Source of the DNA: Syntrophaceae bacterium UBA5744 | GTDB taxonomy: Bacteria > Desulfobacterota > Syntrophia > Syntrophales > UBA2192 | DNA length: 38,932 bases | Assembly: GCA_002419215.1 (NCBI GenBank) | Contig: DIFQ01000113.1 | Location: 746 to 39,677 of the forward strand | Direction: 5' to 3' | Shown: piece by piece, positions 14,102-21,950 of the stretch | How the letters are laid out: each line of letters opens with the position of its first letter | Numbering within the stretch: the stretch's first letter is position 1 | The notes under the pieces: model-generated | What the model was told of the DNA's origin: nothing | The model's input: the letters and a program-made list of their open reading frames with translations, nothing else | Database searches by the model: none | Program-made: the position numbers and the translations under genes

Positions 14102-15457
14102 ATGAGAAGGATGGGTGTTGCTGCAGCAGCGATTGTCCTGGCGCTGCTTGTCTTTCTGCCGTCGGGCGCCGGGGCTTTCTTCGGCGGGGATGCGGAGTTG
14201 GGTTCTCAATCGGATCAGGCGAAGGGGGAACTGCGTGTTCTGGCGGTCGCCGTGCGGTTTCCCGACGCAAAGCCGACCTTTGCCCTGGACAACATCCGAA
14301 AACGGGCCGTCGACGATCTCGACCGGTACGTGCGGGAGCAGTCCTACGGCCGGGCCTGGCTCAAGGCCGATTTCCGGGGGTGGGTGGACCTCCCCGATTC
14401 GCTTTCGAGATACAAGGTCAGCCCGCACAACTTCAAGGTGGACCGCGCGCGGGTGAGGAAACTCATCGAGGACACCATGACGGGCCTCGAGAAGGACGTG
14501 GACTTCAGCCGCTACCGGCACATGCTGATCATCCCGGGTGTCCGCACCATGCCGGGCGAGGGTTACGGGATGCTCTGCTACTGCGCCAACCCGGGGATGC
14601 TCACGGGCGTGAAGGGGAAGCTGGCCTTCACGACGGTGCGATCACGGGACGGCAGGGAATTCGGCGGCGGCATCTTCGTGGGGGCCGAGAACGCCCACCT
14701 GGGAATGTTTGCCCACGACTTCTTCCATGCCCTGGGAGGTATCGACGGGGGGAAGCGGCGCGTTCCCTGACTGTACGACTTCGAGCGTCAGTCTGACGCT
14801 TCCAGGCTCCCCTCCTTCGATCACAATGCCATCTATGTGGGGCCCTGGGACATCATGTCCCAGCACTTCGTGGAGCGGGGCGGCCTGCCCCCGGGGCTCA
14901 CGTCGTTTACGAAGATCCGCCTGGGCTGGATCTCCAGGGAGCAGGTCCGGTTTGTCAAACCGGGCGAAACGGCCGTGACTTTCCTCTCTCCGCTCAGTGC
15001 AGGCGGCGAGACCCTGGCCGTCAAGATCCCCCTGTCCTGGGGAAAGTACTATCTCGTCGAGAACCGGCAGCCCGTTGGCTTCGACCGGGCCCTCCCCGAC
15101 TCGGGCGTCCTGGTTCTGAAGGTGAATCCCGATGCCCCGGAAGGTTACGGCACCGTGAAGATCATGGATGCAAACCCGGGCTCCGCCCATTTCAGCCAGG
15201 CGACGTTTCGGCTCGATGACGGGGGCAGGAACCTCTTCAAGGATGACGAAGTCGCCGTCATCCCTCTCTGGAAGGACGGCGACAGGCTGGGCGTCATCGT
15301 CACGACACCCGAGCGGAGTGCCGAGGCGCTGGAAGCTGCGCAGGCGGTTGGGGCGTTGATGAAACGAAAGGGGCCTGGGGACCGGCTTACCGGAGAGGCA
15401 AAGGCTGCCTTCATGGCCTTTGACTTCAAGCGGTGCATCGGCATCGCAGGCCGCTAG
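14102..15457 (+). CDS. Secreted M6-like metalloprotease with in-frame UGA, candidate selenoprotein (Sec223)
   Basis: The ATG at 14102 follows AAAGGAGGGGG. Residues 1-25 are a signal peptide (hydrophobic core, PSGAGA cleavage region). The frame meets TGA at 14768-14770 and continues in the same frame without another stop to 15457, giving 451 residues if TGA is read. Upstream of TGA is H205DFFH209ALGGID215, the HExxHxxGxxD metalloprotease spacing with Asp for Glu. Downstream come LYDF and GPWDIMSQ (247-254), typical of M6 peptidases and needed to complete the domain, so the protein is one unit. A 7-bp hairpin with AGUCU loop at 14783-14801 starts 12 nt after TGA, the place and form of a bacterial SECIS. 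Sec223 would sit in VP-U-LYD, where M6 proteins often have PDLYD. A Cys-to-stop mutation is the main alternative. Confidence 0.7.
14768..14770 (+). other. In-frame TGA, candidate selenocysteine codon 223
   Basis: This TGA is the only stop in the 452-codon frame from 14102. Both flanks encode conserved parts of one metalloprotease domain in the same frame, so no frameshift is needed to join them. Confidence 0.65.
14783..14801 (+). promoter_or_regulatory. SECIS-like hairpin after the in-frame UGA
   Basis: GAGCGTC (14783-14789), loop AGTCT (14790-14794) and GACGCTT (14795-14801) form a 7-bp stem with one G-U. The apical part CAGUCUG resembles CAGGUCUG of the E. coli fdhF SECIS, and the loop lies about 20 nt from UGA, as there. 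CTG at 14771 and CAG at 14803 could form a short lower stem. Confidence 0.6.
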
Positions 15458-15487
15458 TTTCAAATCCATACGGACAAGGAGTACAGG

Positions 15488-15640
15488 ATGGAAGAGTTGT
15501 TGAAGAAGATCATGGAGATTACGGGCGCCGGCGACGAGGCGGCCCGCAAGGTCGTCGACGAGGTCGTCGCCTTTGCCAAGGAGAAGGTCCCCGGCCCCTT
15601 CCAGCACTTCGTGGACCAGATCTTCGAGAGGGACGAATAA
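15488..15640 (+). CDS. Small acidic helical protein (50 aa)
   Basis: A 51-codon frame starts with ATG at 15488 preceded by AAGGAG (spacing about 8 nt), a good ribosome binding site. The product (MEELLKKIMEITGAGDEAAR to FERDE) is acidic and predicted fully helical, with two amphipathic helices around a KEKVPGP turn. No cysteine, signal peptide or membrane segment is present, and no family is recognised. It begins 30 nt after the metalloprotease stop on the same strand, so it is probably co-transcribed with it. It might be an accessory or inhibitor of that enzyme, but lacks an export signal, which argues against direct contact outside the cell. Confidence 0.6.
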   Translation: MEELLKKIMEITGAGDEAARKVVDEVVAFAKEKVPGPFQHFVDQIFERDE

Positions 15641-15643
15641 GAC

Positions 15644-15677
15644 CGGGTATCGGGTATAGGGTCTCGGGTACAGGGTG
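15644..15677. repeat. GGGTATCGGG-type intergenic repeat, copy at 15.6 kb
   Basis: Units GGGTATCGGG, GGGTATAGGG, GGGTCTCGGG and GGTACAGGG follow immediately after the 50-aa gene. This is the same dispersed family as at 1170 and 12884. Confidence 0.8.
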
Positions 15678-15940
15678 AAGAAAAATCTCTTAAGACTGGA
15701 CCCTGGGCCCTGACTCCTGCTGGATGAGGTTTTTTTCAGGCTGGTCAGAGGTTCAGATGCAAGGCACCATGAAAAGATAGAAGTTAGGAAGCCAGGAAGT
15801 TATGAAGCTCGGACTGGATAGAGGATTGTTTCTTTCTCTTCTCCGCTCTTCCTCACTTCTGCTCTTCCGATCTTCGCGGTCTTAACGCCTGAAGACAGAC
15901 TCAAGACATTCAGCAGGATGTGCCCCCGGTCACCGATCGG
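15678..15940. other. Intergenic region with simple AGGAAG-type repeats; no gene seen
   Basis: The stretch between convergent genes contains degenerate repeats (AAGTTAGGAAGCCAGGAAG near 15781-15799 and its pyrimidine-rich counterpart near 15829-15871) and a T-run at 15729-15735. No coding frame is convincing. It probably holds the 3' ends of both transcripts. Confidence 0.5.
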
Positions 15941-16150
15941 TCAGTCCATTGCGCTGCCCCAGGGGTTTACCCACGGGTTCGTCGCGCAGGCGACACAGAA
16001 GACCTTCGTCGGGATGGAACCGCAACCCTGCTGCCACATGTCGAACTTCCGGCAGGTGCGGCAGAGGGGCTTCTCGCAGGAATCGCAATAGATGATGGAG
16101 GGGGCCTTCCCGCAGACCTGGCAGATTTCGGTTCCGTCGGTAATGCGCAT
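15941..16150 (-). CDS. Small zinc-finger-like protein downstream of dctM
   Basis: The ATG at 16150 follows AAGGGG on the minus strand and encodes 69 residues. Cysteines are arranged C10xxC13, C22xxC25, C30xxC33, C43 and C52xxC55 (CQVCG, CDSCEKPLCRTC, CGS, CVAC), like a B-box or double zinc ribbon. There is no DNA-binding helix of known type. It starts only 11 nt after the dctM stop on the same strand, so it is probably the fourth gene of the TRAP operon. A metal-bound regulator or chaperone is possible, but nothing in the sequence fixes a role. Confidence 0.65.
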   Translation of the reverse strand: MRITDGTEICQVCGKAPSIIYCDSCEKPLCRTCRKFDMWQQGCGSIPTKVFCVACATNPWVNPWGSAMD

Positions 16151-16161
16151 ATGCGTACCCC

Positions 16162-17445
16162 TTATTGCACGCCCATGAAGAATTTCGGCAGGATCATGAC
16201 AAACCAGGGGAAATAGGTGCAGAGAAGGAGCATTGTAATGAGGATGACAACCATGGGCCAGATCGCCCTGCTGATCTGCTCCAGGGAGCGGCCGCTGATC
16301 GCGCTGGCCACAAAGATGTTGATGGCCATGGGCGGGGTGGCCATGCCGATTGCCAGGCCGATGGTCATGACGACCCCGAAGTGGACGGTGTCCCCCCCGA
16401 TGGCGGCAATGAGGGGAAGAAAGATGGGCGTCAGGATGATCAGGGCGGACGCCGTTTCCATGAAGAAGCCGGCGATCAGGACGATGACGTCGATCATCAG
16501 GTAGATCAAAATATCGCTGTTTCCGGCAATGGCGATCATGGATTTGGCCACGGCTTCGGGGATTTCATAGAAGGCCAGGCCCCAGCCGAAGATTTTCGCC
16601 GTGCCGATGATGAACATGATCAGCGCGGAGGTGACCCCCGCGCCCACCACCAGTTCGTAGAACCGCCTGAAGGTCAGGGTCCGGTACACGAGCCATGCGA
16701 TGAGCAGCGTGTAGTCAACGGCCATGGCGGCCGCTTCCGACGGGGTGAAATAGCCCGAAAAGATCCCCCCCAGGATGATGACCGGGGTCACGAGCCCCCA
16801 GAGCGAATCGATAAAACGCCTGACGATGACCCGGGGAGTCAGTTTCTCGCTGGCGGGATAGCCCTGCCGGTTCGAATACCACAGGGCATAGGCAATCAGG
16901 CCCAGGCCCATCAGGATTCCCGGAATAAACCCTCCCATGAAGAGCTTGGCCACGGATTCCCCGGCGATCACCGCATAGAGGACCATCGGTACGCTGGGGG
17001 GGATCACGACGCCGATGGTTCCCGATGAGGCGATCAGGGCCGCCGAGAAATCGGTGTCGTACTTTTTCTTGTTCATCTCCGGCAGGAGCGATGCGCCCAC
17101 CGCCGCTGTCGTCGCCGCCCCCGAACCGGAGATCGCGGCGATGAACATGGACGCGCACGTGGCCACGATCCCGAGCCCCCCCCTGATCCTCCCGATGGTC
17201 GCTTCGGCGATGGCCAGGATTCGTTCCGATATGCCTCCCCGGGCCAGGATGTCCCCGGCCAGGATGAAAAAGGGGACCGCGACGAGAGCGTAGGAACTGC
17301 TGCCCTCGAAAAAAGTCTGGGGGACCATCTGCAGGGGAATCCCGGTCGCGACGAAAACGATGAGGGCGGAGAGCCCCACCGCGAGTCCGACGGGAACGCC
17401 GATGAGGAGAAAGAAGAAAAAGCTTCCGAAAAGAATCCAGCCCAT
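16162..17445 (-). CDS. dctM: TRAP transporter large permease DctM
   Basis: The 427-residue protein has about 12 hydrophobic segments and the DctM signatures GVPVGLAVGLSAL, VAVPFFILAGDILARGGIS, CASMFIAAISGSGAATTAAVG and GIVIPPSVPMVLYAVIAGES-like text, plus GMATPPMAINIFVASAISG. It forms the substrate-translocating membrane subunit of a Na+-driven TRAP transporter for organic acids. The gene starts 3 nt after the dctQ stop, typical of a dctPQM operon. The substrate cannot be read from this subunit; TRAP systems commonly carry C4-dicarboxylates, sialic acid, aromatic acids or other carboxylates. Confidence 0.95.
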   Translation of the reverse strand: MGWILFGSFFFFLLIGVPVGLAVGLSALIVFVATGIPLQMVPQTFFEGSSSYALVAVPFFILAGDILARGGISERILAIAEATIGRIRGGLGIVATCASMFIAAISGSGAATTAAVGASLLPEMNKKKYDTDFSAALIASSGTIGVVIPPSVPMVLYAVIAGESVAKLFMGGFIPGILMGLGLIAYALWYSNRQGYPASEKLTPRVIVRRFIDSLWGLVTPVIILGGIFSGYFTPSEAAAMAVDYTLLIAWLVYRTLTFRRFYELVVGAGVTSALIMFIIGTAKIFGWGLAFYEIPEAVAKSMIAIAGNSDILIYLMIDVIVLIAGFFMETASALIILTPIFLPLIAAIGGDTVHFGVVMTIGLAIGMATPPMAINIFVASAISGRSLEQISRAIWPMVVILITMLLLCTYFPWFVMILPKFFMGVQ

Positions 17446-17448
17446 GAA

Positions 17449-17976
17449 TCATCCCTTCCCGAGTGTTTGCCGGATCCCGGCCAGGAGGTGAAGGATGATC
17501 ACCGCGCCAACCGCGGGAAATGCGACATAGACCCAGGCCATCGGGACCTGCATGCCCGGAGACAGCTGCTGGGATTCGGTCCCCATGAGCAGGGCGCCGT
17601 AGATCACCATGACGGCGAAAAAGGCGATCCCGAGGAGATGAACGCCGACGGCGAGGAATTTTTGCCCCGCCCCGGGAAGGCGCTGTGCGAGGAACGTCAC
17701 CGCGATGTGGGACCCCCGCTTGAACGCCACGGCAGTCCCCACCAGGGATGCATACACCAGGAGGAAACAGGTGATTTCCTCGGTCCAGGAAAATGCCGTG
17801 AAGAACACCCGGAAGGCAACCTGGATCGTGGTAAAAAAGATCATGGCGACCATCAGCCCGAACAGGAGTTTTTCACTCCAGCCGTTGAGCCGGTCGCTCC
17901 ATTGCAGAAGGGCAGAGGGGGCGGCAGCCGCCCCCTCTGTTTGCTTGTGGTCCGTCGCCCTCACGATTTCCGTCAC
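17449..17976 (-). CDS. dctQ: TRAP transporter small permease DctQ
   Basis: The 175-residue protein has four membrane segments and DctQ-type text: VAFRVFFTAFSWTEEITCFLLVYASLVGTAVAFKRGSHIAV (conserved W-x-EE and G-H-I). It forms the small membrane subunit that pairs with DctM. Its ATG at 17976 overlaps the dctP stop (ATGA), so translation is coupled. The N-terminal 30 residues are Ala-rich and cytoplasmic. Confidence 0.92.
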   Translation of the reverse strand: MTEIVRATDHKQTEGAAAAPSALLQWSDRLNGWSEKLLFGLMVAMIFFTTIQVAFRVFFTAFSWTEEITCFLLVYASLVGTAVAFKRGSHIAVTFLAQRLPGAGQKFLAVGVHLLGIAFFAVMVIYGALLMGTESQQLSPGMQVPMAWVYVAFPAVGAVIILHLLAGIRQTLGKG

Positions 17977-18932
17977 TTCGTGTTCTGGATGGATTCGATC
18001 AGGTTTCCGTATTTGGGTCCGTACTGGTCATAGACGGGCTTTACCGCTGCGCGGAAGAGCTTCAAGTCCGGCGTCGTCACGATCATGCCTTTTGCCTTGA
18101 GGTCCTTCAACCACTCCGCTTCCATCTTATTGTCCCAGGCCCGCTCATGCTCGGCCGCGTCCTGCGCGGCTTTCTTGACGAGTGCCTGCTGTGCGGGGGT
18201 GAGTTTTTTCCACGTGTTCATGCTCATGATGATGGGGGCGGGGGCGTAGGCATGGCGCGTGATGCTCAGGTATTTCTGCGTTTCGTAGAGTTTGAAGGCC
18301 ATGATGACATTGAGGGGGTTCTCCTGCCCGTCTACCGTTCCCTGCTGGAGGGCCGTGAGGACTTCCGTCCATGCCATCGGCACGGCGTTGGCGCCCAGCG
18401 CTTTGAACGAATCCACGTAGACCGGGTTCTGCATGACCCGGATCTTCAATCCCTTGATGTCCTCCGGCGTCTTGACGGGGCGCTTGCTGTTCGTCAGGTT
18501 GCGGAATCCCCTCTCGGCGAAGGCCAGCCCCTTCCAGCCCTGGGACTCCAGGTCGGCCATGAGTTTCTGTCCGATGCTCCCATCCAGGACTTTGTACGCG
18601 TGCGTGGGGTCGCGGAAAAGGAACGGCAGATCGATTACCCCGAAGGAAGGGACGAAATTGATGATCGGACCGTTGGTGATGATGCCCGCATCGACAATGC
18701 CCATCTTCATCCGCTCCAGAAGGGTCCGTTCGTCTCCGAGTTTCGCGTTGGGGAAGATGGTGACCGTAAGGGCACCCTGGGAGTTTTTTTCCACCAGTTC
18801 CTTGAACTTCTCCGCGGCCACGTGGAAGGCGTCTTTCTCGTTGACGACGTGAGCCAGCTTGATCTCCATGGCAACCGCAGTGCCGGTGAAGGCAAACACC
18901 AGGATCATCAGGATTGAAAATATTCTTTTCAT
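17973..18932 (-). CDS. dctP: TRAP transporter substrate-binding protein DctP
   Basis: The start at 18932 is chosen for its AGGAGGGAG box and because MKRIFSILMILVFAFTGTAVA is a clear signal peptide; the frame extends to 18980 but without RBS. The mature protein (about 298 residues) has DctP features: IKLAHVVNEKDAFHVAAEKFKELV at the N-terminus, LLERMKMGIVDAG, the substrate-contact Arg region GLKIRVMQNPVY, and GTVDGQENPL near residue 200. It binds the ligand in the periplasm and hands it to DctQM; Arg in IRVMQNP usually contacts a carboxylate. A promoter lies at 18980-19008. Confidence 0.94.
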   Translation of the reverse strand: MKRIFSILMILVFAFTGTAVAMEIKLAHVVNEKDAFHVAAEKFKELVEKNSQGALTVTIFPNAKLGDERTLLERMKMGIVDAGIITNGPIINFVPSFGVIDLPFLFRDPTHAYKVLDGSIGQKLMADLESQGWKGLAFAERGFRNLTNSKRPVKTPEDIKGLKIRVMQNPVYVDSFKALGANAVPMAWTEVLTALQQGTVDGQENPLNVIMAFKLYETQKYLSITRHAYAPAPIIMSMNTWKKLTPAQQALVKKAAQDAAEHERAWDNKMEAEWLKDLKAKGMIVTTPDLKLFRAAVKPVYDQYGPKYGNLIESIQNTK

Positions 18933-18979
18933 CTGCCTCTCCCTCCTCGAAAATGGTTTACTGAATTCCTTCGGTGGCA

Positions 18980-19008
18980 ACCATACGAAAGCAAAGTTTT
19001 CTTGTCAA
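18980..19008 (-). promoter_or_regulatory. Sigma-70-type promoter of the dctPQM operon
   Basis: On the minus strand TTGACA (complement of 19003-19008) is followed after exactly 17 nt by TATGGT (complement of 18980-18985). The dctP start is about 48 nt downstream. Confidence 0.75.
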
Positions 19009-19257
19009 TGGCTTTATCAGGGGAAAATGCGGATATCCGTTCTCACGACGGACCGATCGCCCCCCCCAGCCGTTCGCAGGATCGCCGGAGGCTCACGGTC
19101 CGGTGAACGGACAGGCGGCTTGCGGACCCGGGGGTGCCGGAGGGCATCGGTAAAGGGGGCTTTAACCCGCTTGGATTTTATGATAGTCTACCGCAGTTTC
19201 ATCCCGGGACGCAGCTTTTCCGACTTCCATGTTGCCCGGGAAAAAGGAAGACGAAAC
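19009..19257 (+). other. Upstream region of the mla operon; no gene seen
   Basis: No convincing gene lies here. A possible -10 element TATGAT at 19179-19184 lies 74 nt before mlaE, but its -35 is poor. A C-run (8 C) at 19062-19069 lies in this region. Confidence 0.4.
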
Positions 19258-20094
19258 ATGACGCCAGAGCCCAAGCCCGAGAATGAATCCCGCCTGCCCC
19301 CGGGCAGGTGGCTGACGGATCCCTTCGCCGCGGCGGGGCGGAAGGCGATCAGCTGGGTCAACAACCTTGGCGCCTCGACCATCTTCATGTCCTTGGGCTT
19401 CCTGAGGATCTTCCGGCCCAAGCAGCTCATGAAGGTCCTCGAGCAGCTCTGGCTGATCGGGGCGGGATCCGTGCCGATCATCATGCTGGTGGGGCTCTTC
19501 ACGGGCATGGTCTTGGGCCTGCAGTCCTACCACGCGCTGGTCAAGTTCGGCTCGGAAGGCGCCCTCGGCACCCTGGTGGCCCTCTCTCTCATCCGGGAAC
19601 TGGGCCCGGTGCTCACGGCCATCATGATCACGGCCCGGGCGGGGTCGGCCATTACGGCCGAGATCGGCAGCCAGCGCATCTCGGAGCAGATCGACGCGCT
19701 GGGGACGATGCGCATCGACCCGCTGCGGTACCTGATCAGCCCGAGAGTCGCCGCCTCCATCATCAGCTTTCCCCTGCTCACGGCCATCTTCGACGTCGTC
19801 GGGATCATCGGCGGGTACATCTCGGGGGTGATGCTGCTGGGCGTAAACGCCGGCACGTACCTGTACCGCGTCGAGTCCAGCGTGGACATGAAAGACGTCA
19901 CCGACGGCTTTGTCAAGGCGATTGTGTTTGCGGTGATCGTCACCACCGTGTGCTGCTACCAGGGCTACTTCGCGCACATGCGGAGCGACAGCTACGGCGC
20001 GAGGGCCATCGGCCGCTCCACGACCGCCGCGGTCGTGATTTCCTGCGTGCTGATCCTGATCGCGGATTATATCGTGACGTCGTTGCTGATATAA
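19258..20094 (+). CDS. mlaE: Mla permease MlaE (ABC phospholipid transport)
   Basis: The start at 19258 has AAAAGGAAG about 8 nt upstream; the much longer open frame upstream reads through the promoter region and is rejected. The 278-residue protein shows the MlaE/permease signature: VPIIMLVGLFTGMVLGLQ, SLIRELGPVLTAIMITARAGSAITAEIGSQRISEQIDAL and RVAASIISFPLLT. It is the inner-membrane permease of the system that moves phospholipids between inner and outer membrane. It heads the run mlaE-mlaF-mlaD-mlaC-mlaA. The repeat pair at 20101-20192 separates it from mlaF. An N-terminal extension of about 60 residues precedes the core and is predicted cytosolic/amphipathic. Confidence 0.93.
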   Translation: MTPEPKPENESRLPPGRWLTDPFAAAGRKAISWVNNLGASTIFMSLGFLRIFRPKQLMKVLEQLWLIGAGSVPIIMLVGLFTGMVLGLQSYHALVKFGSEGALGTLVALSLIRELGPVLTAIMITARAGSAITAEIGSQRISEQIDALGTMRIDPLRYLISPRVAASIISFPLLTAIFDVVGIIGGYISGVMLLGVNAGTYLYRVESSVDMKDVTDGFVKAIVFAVIVTTVCCYQGYFAHMRSDSYGARAIGRSTTAAVVISCVLILIADYIVTSLLI

Positions 20095-20100
20095 AAGAAA

Positions 20101-20125
20101 GTGACCGGTGACCAGTGACCGGTGA
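20101..20125. repeat. GTGACCGGTGACC-type tandem repeat
   Basis: Three tandem GTGACCRGTGACC-like units follow the mlaE stop. They are near-palindromic (ACCGGT) and resemble the other low-complexity gene-end repeats of this backbone. Confidence 0.7.
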
Positions 20126-20152
20126 AAGAGGCAGTAGACTGCAGAAAGATTT

Positions 20153-20192
20153 CACCCTCACCCCGACCCTCTCCCCTCAAGGGAGAGGGAGA
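20153..20192 (+). repeat. 40-bp GC-rich palindromic element, left copy
   Basis: This 40-nt sequence (CACCCTCACCCCGACCCTCT...GAGAGGGAGA) contains an internal hairpin CTCCC-CTCAA-GGGAG. A perfect 40-of-40 reverse complement lies at 23567-23606, so the two copies bracket mlaFDCA in inverted orientation. Elements of this type are common dispersed intergenic palindromes in Proteobacteria. Confidence 0.88.
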
Positions 20193-20224
20193 TGACGGAA
20201 AGGGTCTTCGTAGGCAGGAGCGAC

Positions 20225-21469
20225 ATGGCAACCCCGTTGATCGAATTCAAGGACGTCTCGAAGCGCTTCTACGACAAGACGGTGCTCGAGCGCATCAACC
20301 TGCAGATCTACGAGGGGGAAATCACGACCATCATCGGGCTGAGCGGCACGGGCAAGACGGTGCTGCTCAAGCACATCATCGGGTTGATCAAGCCCGACGA
20401 GGGGACCATCCTCATCCGGGGAACGCCCCTGGATCAGATCCGGCGGCGCGATCTGCCCATGAGCTACATGTTCCAGGGCAACGCGCTGTTCGACTCCATG
20501 ACGGTGTTCGAAAACATCGCCCTGCCTCTCCAGGAGACGACGAAATTGGGCCCTGCCGAGATCCGCAAGCGGGTCATGACCCGGATCGAGCAGATGGAGC
20601 TCGCGGATGCGATCGGCAAGTACCCCTCGGAGATCTCCGGGGGGATGCAGAAACGCGTGGCCCTGGCGAGGGCCCTGGTGACGGATCCCCAGATCGTGCT
20701 CTTCGACGAGCCGACCACCGGCCAGGACCCCGTCCGCAAGAACGCGATCCTGGGGATGATCGCCCAGTACCAGCGCTCCTTCGGGTTCACGGCGATCCTG
20801 GTGAGCCACGAGATCCCGGACGTGTATTTCATCTCGAACCGCATCCTCGCGCTCTACGGCAAACAGATCGTCTTCCAGGGGACCCCGGAGGAGTTCGAGG
20901 ATTTCGACCACCCCTTCAAGAAGGAGGTCGTGCACAGCCTCGAGGGACTGCAGAAGGAGCTGACGGGCCTCCACTCCAGGCGGCAGTTCAAGCTCAGGTA
21001 TCAGGGACAGATGCGGGGGGGGGCCATGGGGGAGAGCTATGCCATCGTCGTGTTTTCTCTCGATGGCCTGGACGCCGTTGCAAAGCACCTGGGCCACGAT
21101 GCGGTGCAGGAGGCCCTCCGGAGCATGGGCGTGTTCCTGGGCAGGCATTTCGGGGCGATCGGCGGCTTTTCCACTCGCCACAGCTTGAATGAATACGTCA
21201 CGGTCCTTCCCACGACGGACCAGGCGGAGGCGGAGGGCATCTTGGGGGAATACATCCATGATCTCCAGGCCCAGGAGCAGGCGATTCTCGACATCTGGTC
21301 CGCGGCGCAGAAGCAGTCCGCTTCGCAGGAGTGCGTGGAGCTCACCATGCTGGCCGGGCTGGCCCAGGGCCAACCCGACCAGGACATCGATTCCGTGATC
21401 GAGCGCGCAAAGCAAGGGCAGAAAGTTGTTTCCCGGATCCGATGCATCAACCAGGGAGAAGGCAGATGA
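20225..21469 (+). CDS. mlaF: Mla ATPase MlaF fused to a degenerate GGDEF-like domain
   Basis: The ATG at 20225 has AGGAG just upstream and gives 414 residues. Residues 1-235 are an ABC ATPase: Walker A GLSGTGKT (38-45), Q-loop FQGNALFDSMTV, signature ISGGMQKR (137-144), Walker B VLFDEP (158-163), H-loop SHE. It powers phospholipid movement through MlaE. Normal MlaF ends near residue 260. Here residues about 268-412 look like a GGDEF domain: VFSLDGLDAVAKHLGHDAVQEALRSMGVFL matches the GGDEF N-terminal helix pair, and the final part (VIERAKQGQK) matches its C-terminal helix, but the catalytic GGDEF loop is replaced by RHSLNEYV. It is likely a non-catalytic sensor or binding domain. Its stop overlaps mlaD (ATGA). 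Confidence 0.92.
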   Translation: MATPLIEFKDVSKRFYDKTVLERINLQIYEGEITTIIGLSGTGKTVLLKHIIGLIKPDEGTILIRGTPLDQIRRRDLPMSYMFQGNALFDSMTVFENIALPLQETTKLGPAEIRKRVMTRIEQMELADAIGKYPSEISGGMQKRVALARALVTDPQIVLFDEPTTGQDPVRKNAILGMIAQYQRSFGFTAILVSHEIPDVYFISNRILALYGKQIVFQGTPEEFEDFDHPFKKEVVHSLEGLQKELTGLHSRRQFKLRYQGQMRGGAMGESYAIVVFSLDGLDAVAKHLGHDAVQEALRSMGVFLGRHFGAIGGFSTRHSLNEYVTVLPTTDQAEAEGILGEYIHDLQAQEQAILDIWSAAQKQSASQECVELTMLAGLAQGQPDQDIDSVIERAKQGQKVVSRIRCINQGEGR

Positions 21470-21936
21470 AAAAGTACGCGATGGAAACAGCCGTCGGCAT
21501 CTTCGTTGCAATAGGGCTCCTGTGCGTGGGCTACCTGACTGTGAAGCTCGGCAACGTCGCCTTTTTCGAAGGCGATCAATACCGCGTCCTGGCACGCTTC
21601 ACGTCCGTCTCGGGCCTGCGGCCCGGGAGTTCCGTGCAGATGTACGGCATCGAAGTGGGGCGGGTGGAAAAGCTCGGCATGGACGAACAGGTGCAGCAGG
21701 CGCAGGTGGAAATGCTCATCCGCAAGGACATCAAGATCTACGAAGACGCCATGGCGTCCATCAAAACGGAGGGGCTCATCGGCGACAAGTACGTCAGCAT
21801 CGACCCCGGCGGCATGGGCGACCCCCTCAAGCCGGGCGATACGATCATCCAGACGCAGTCCGCCGTGGACGTGGGCGACCTGATCAGCAAGTATGCCTTT
21901 GGAGACGTCAAGAAGGAGGATCCGGAAAAGAAATGA
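21466..21936 (+). CDS. mlaD: Mla MCE-domain protein MlaD
   Basis: The ATG at 21466 overlaps the mlaF stop and is preceded by GGGAGAAGG. The 156-residue protein has one N-terminal membrane helix (TAVGIFVAIGLLCVGYLTVKL) and an MCE domain (FTSVSGLRPGSSVQMYGIEVGRV, then IKTEGLIGDKYVSIDPG). MlaD forms the periplasmic hexameric ring of the inner-membrane complex. Length and motifs are normal. Confidence 0.94.
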   Translation: MKKYAMETAVGIFVAIGLLCVGYLTVKLGNVAFFEGDQYRVLARFTSVSGLRPGSSVQMYGIEVGRVEKLGMDEQVQQAQVEMLIRKDIKIYEDAMASIKTEGLIGDKYVSIDPGGMGDPLKPGDTIIQTQSAVDVGDLISKYAFGDVKKEDPEKK

Positions 21937-21950
21937 CAAGGAAGACAACG

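Noticed and set aside
14768..14770. Reading the TGA in the M6-like gene as a true stop with two separate genes
   Set aside because: The second part has no RBS or start codon near 14771-14837 and lacks the domain start, and the first part would lack the essential C-terminal domain. Sec or a recent nonsense mutation fits better.
14740..14840. A frameshift in the M6-like gene
   Set aside because: Both halves are in the same frame (14102 and 14837 differ by a multiple of three), so no indel is needed.
20225..21469. Active diguanylate cyclase fused to MlaF
   Set aside because: The GGDEF catalytic loop is replaced, so cyclase activity is unlikely; only the fold is proposed.
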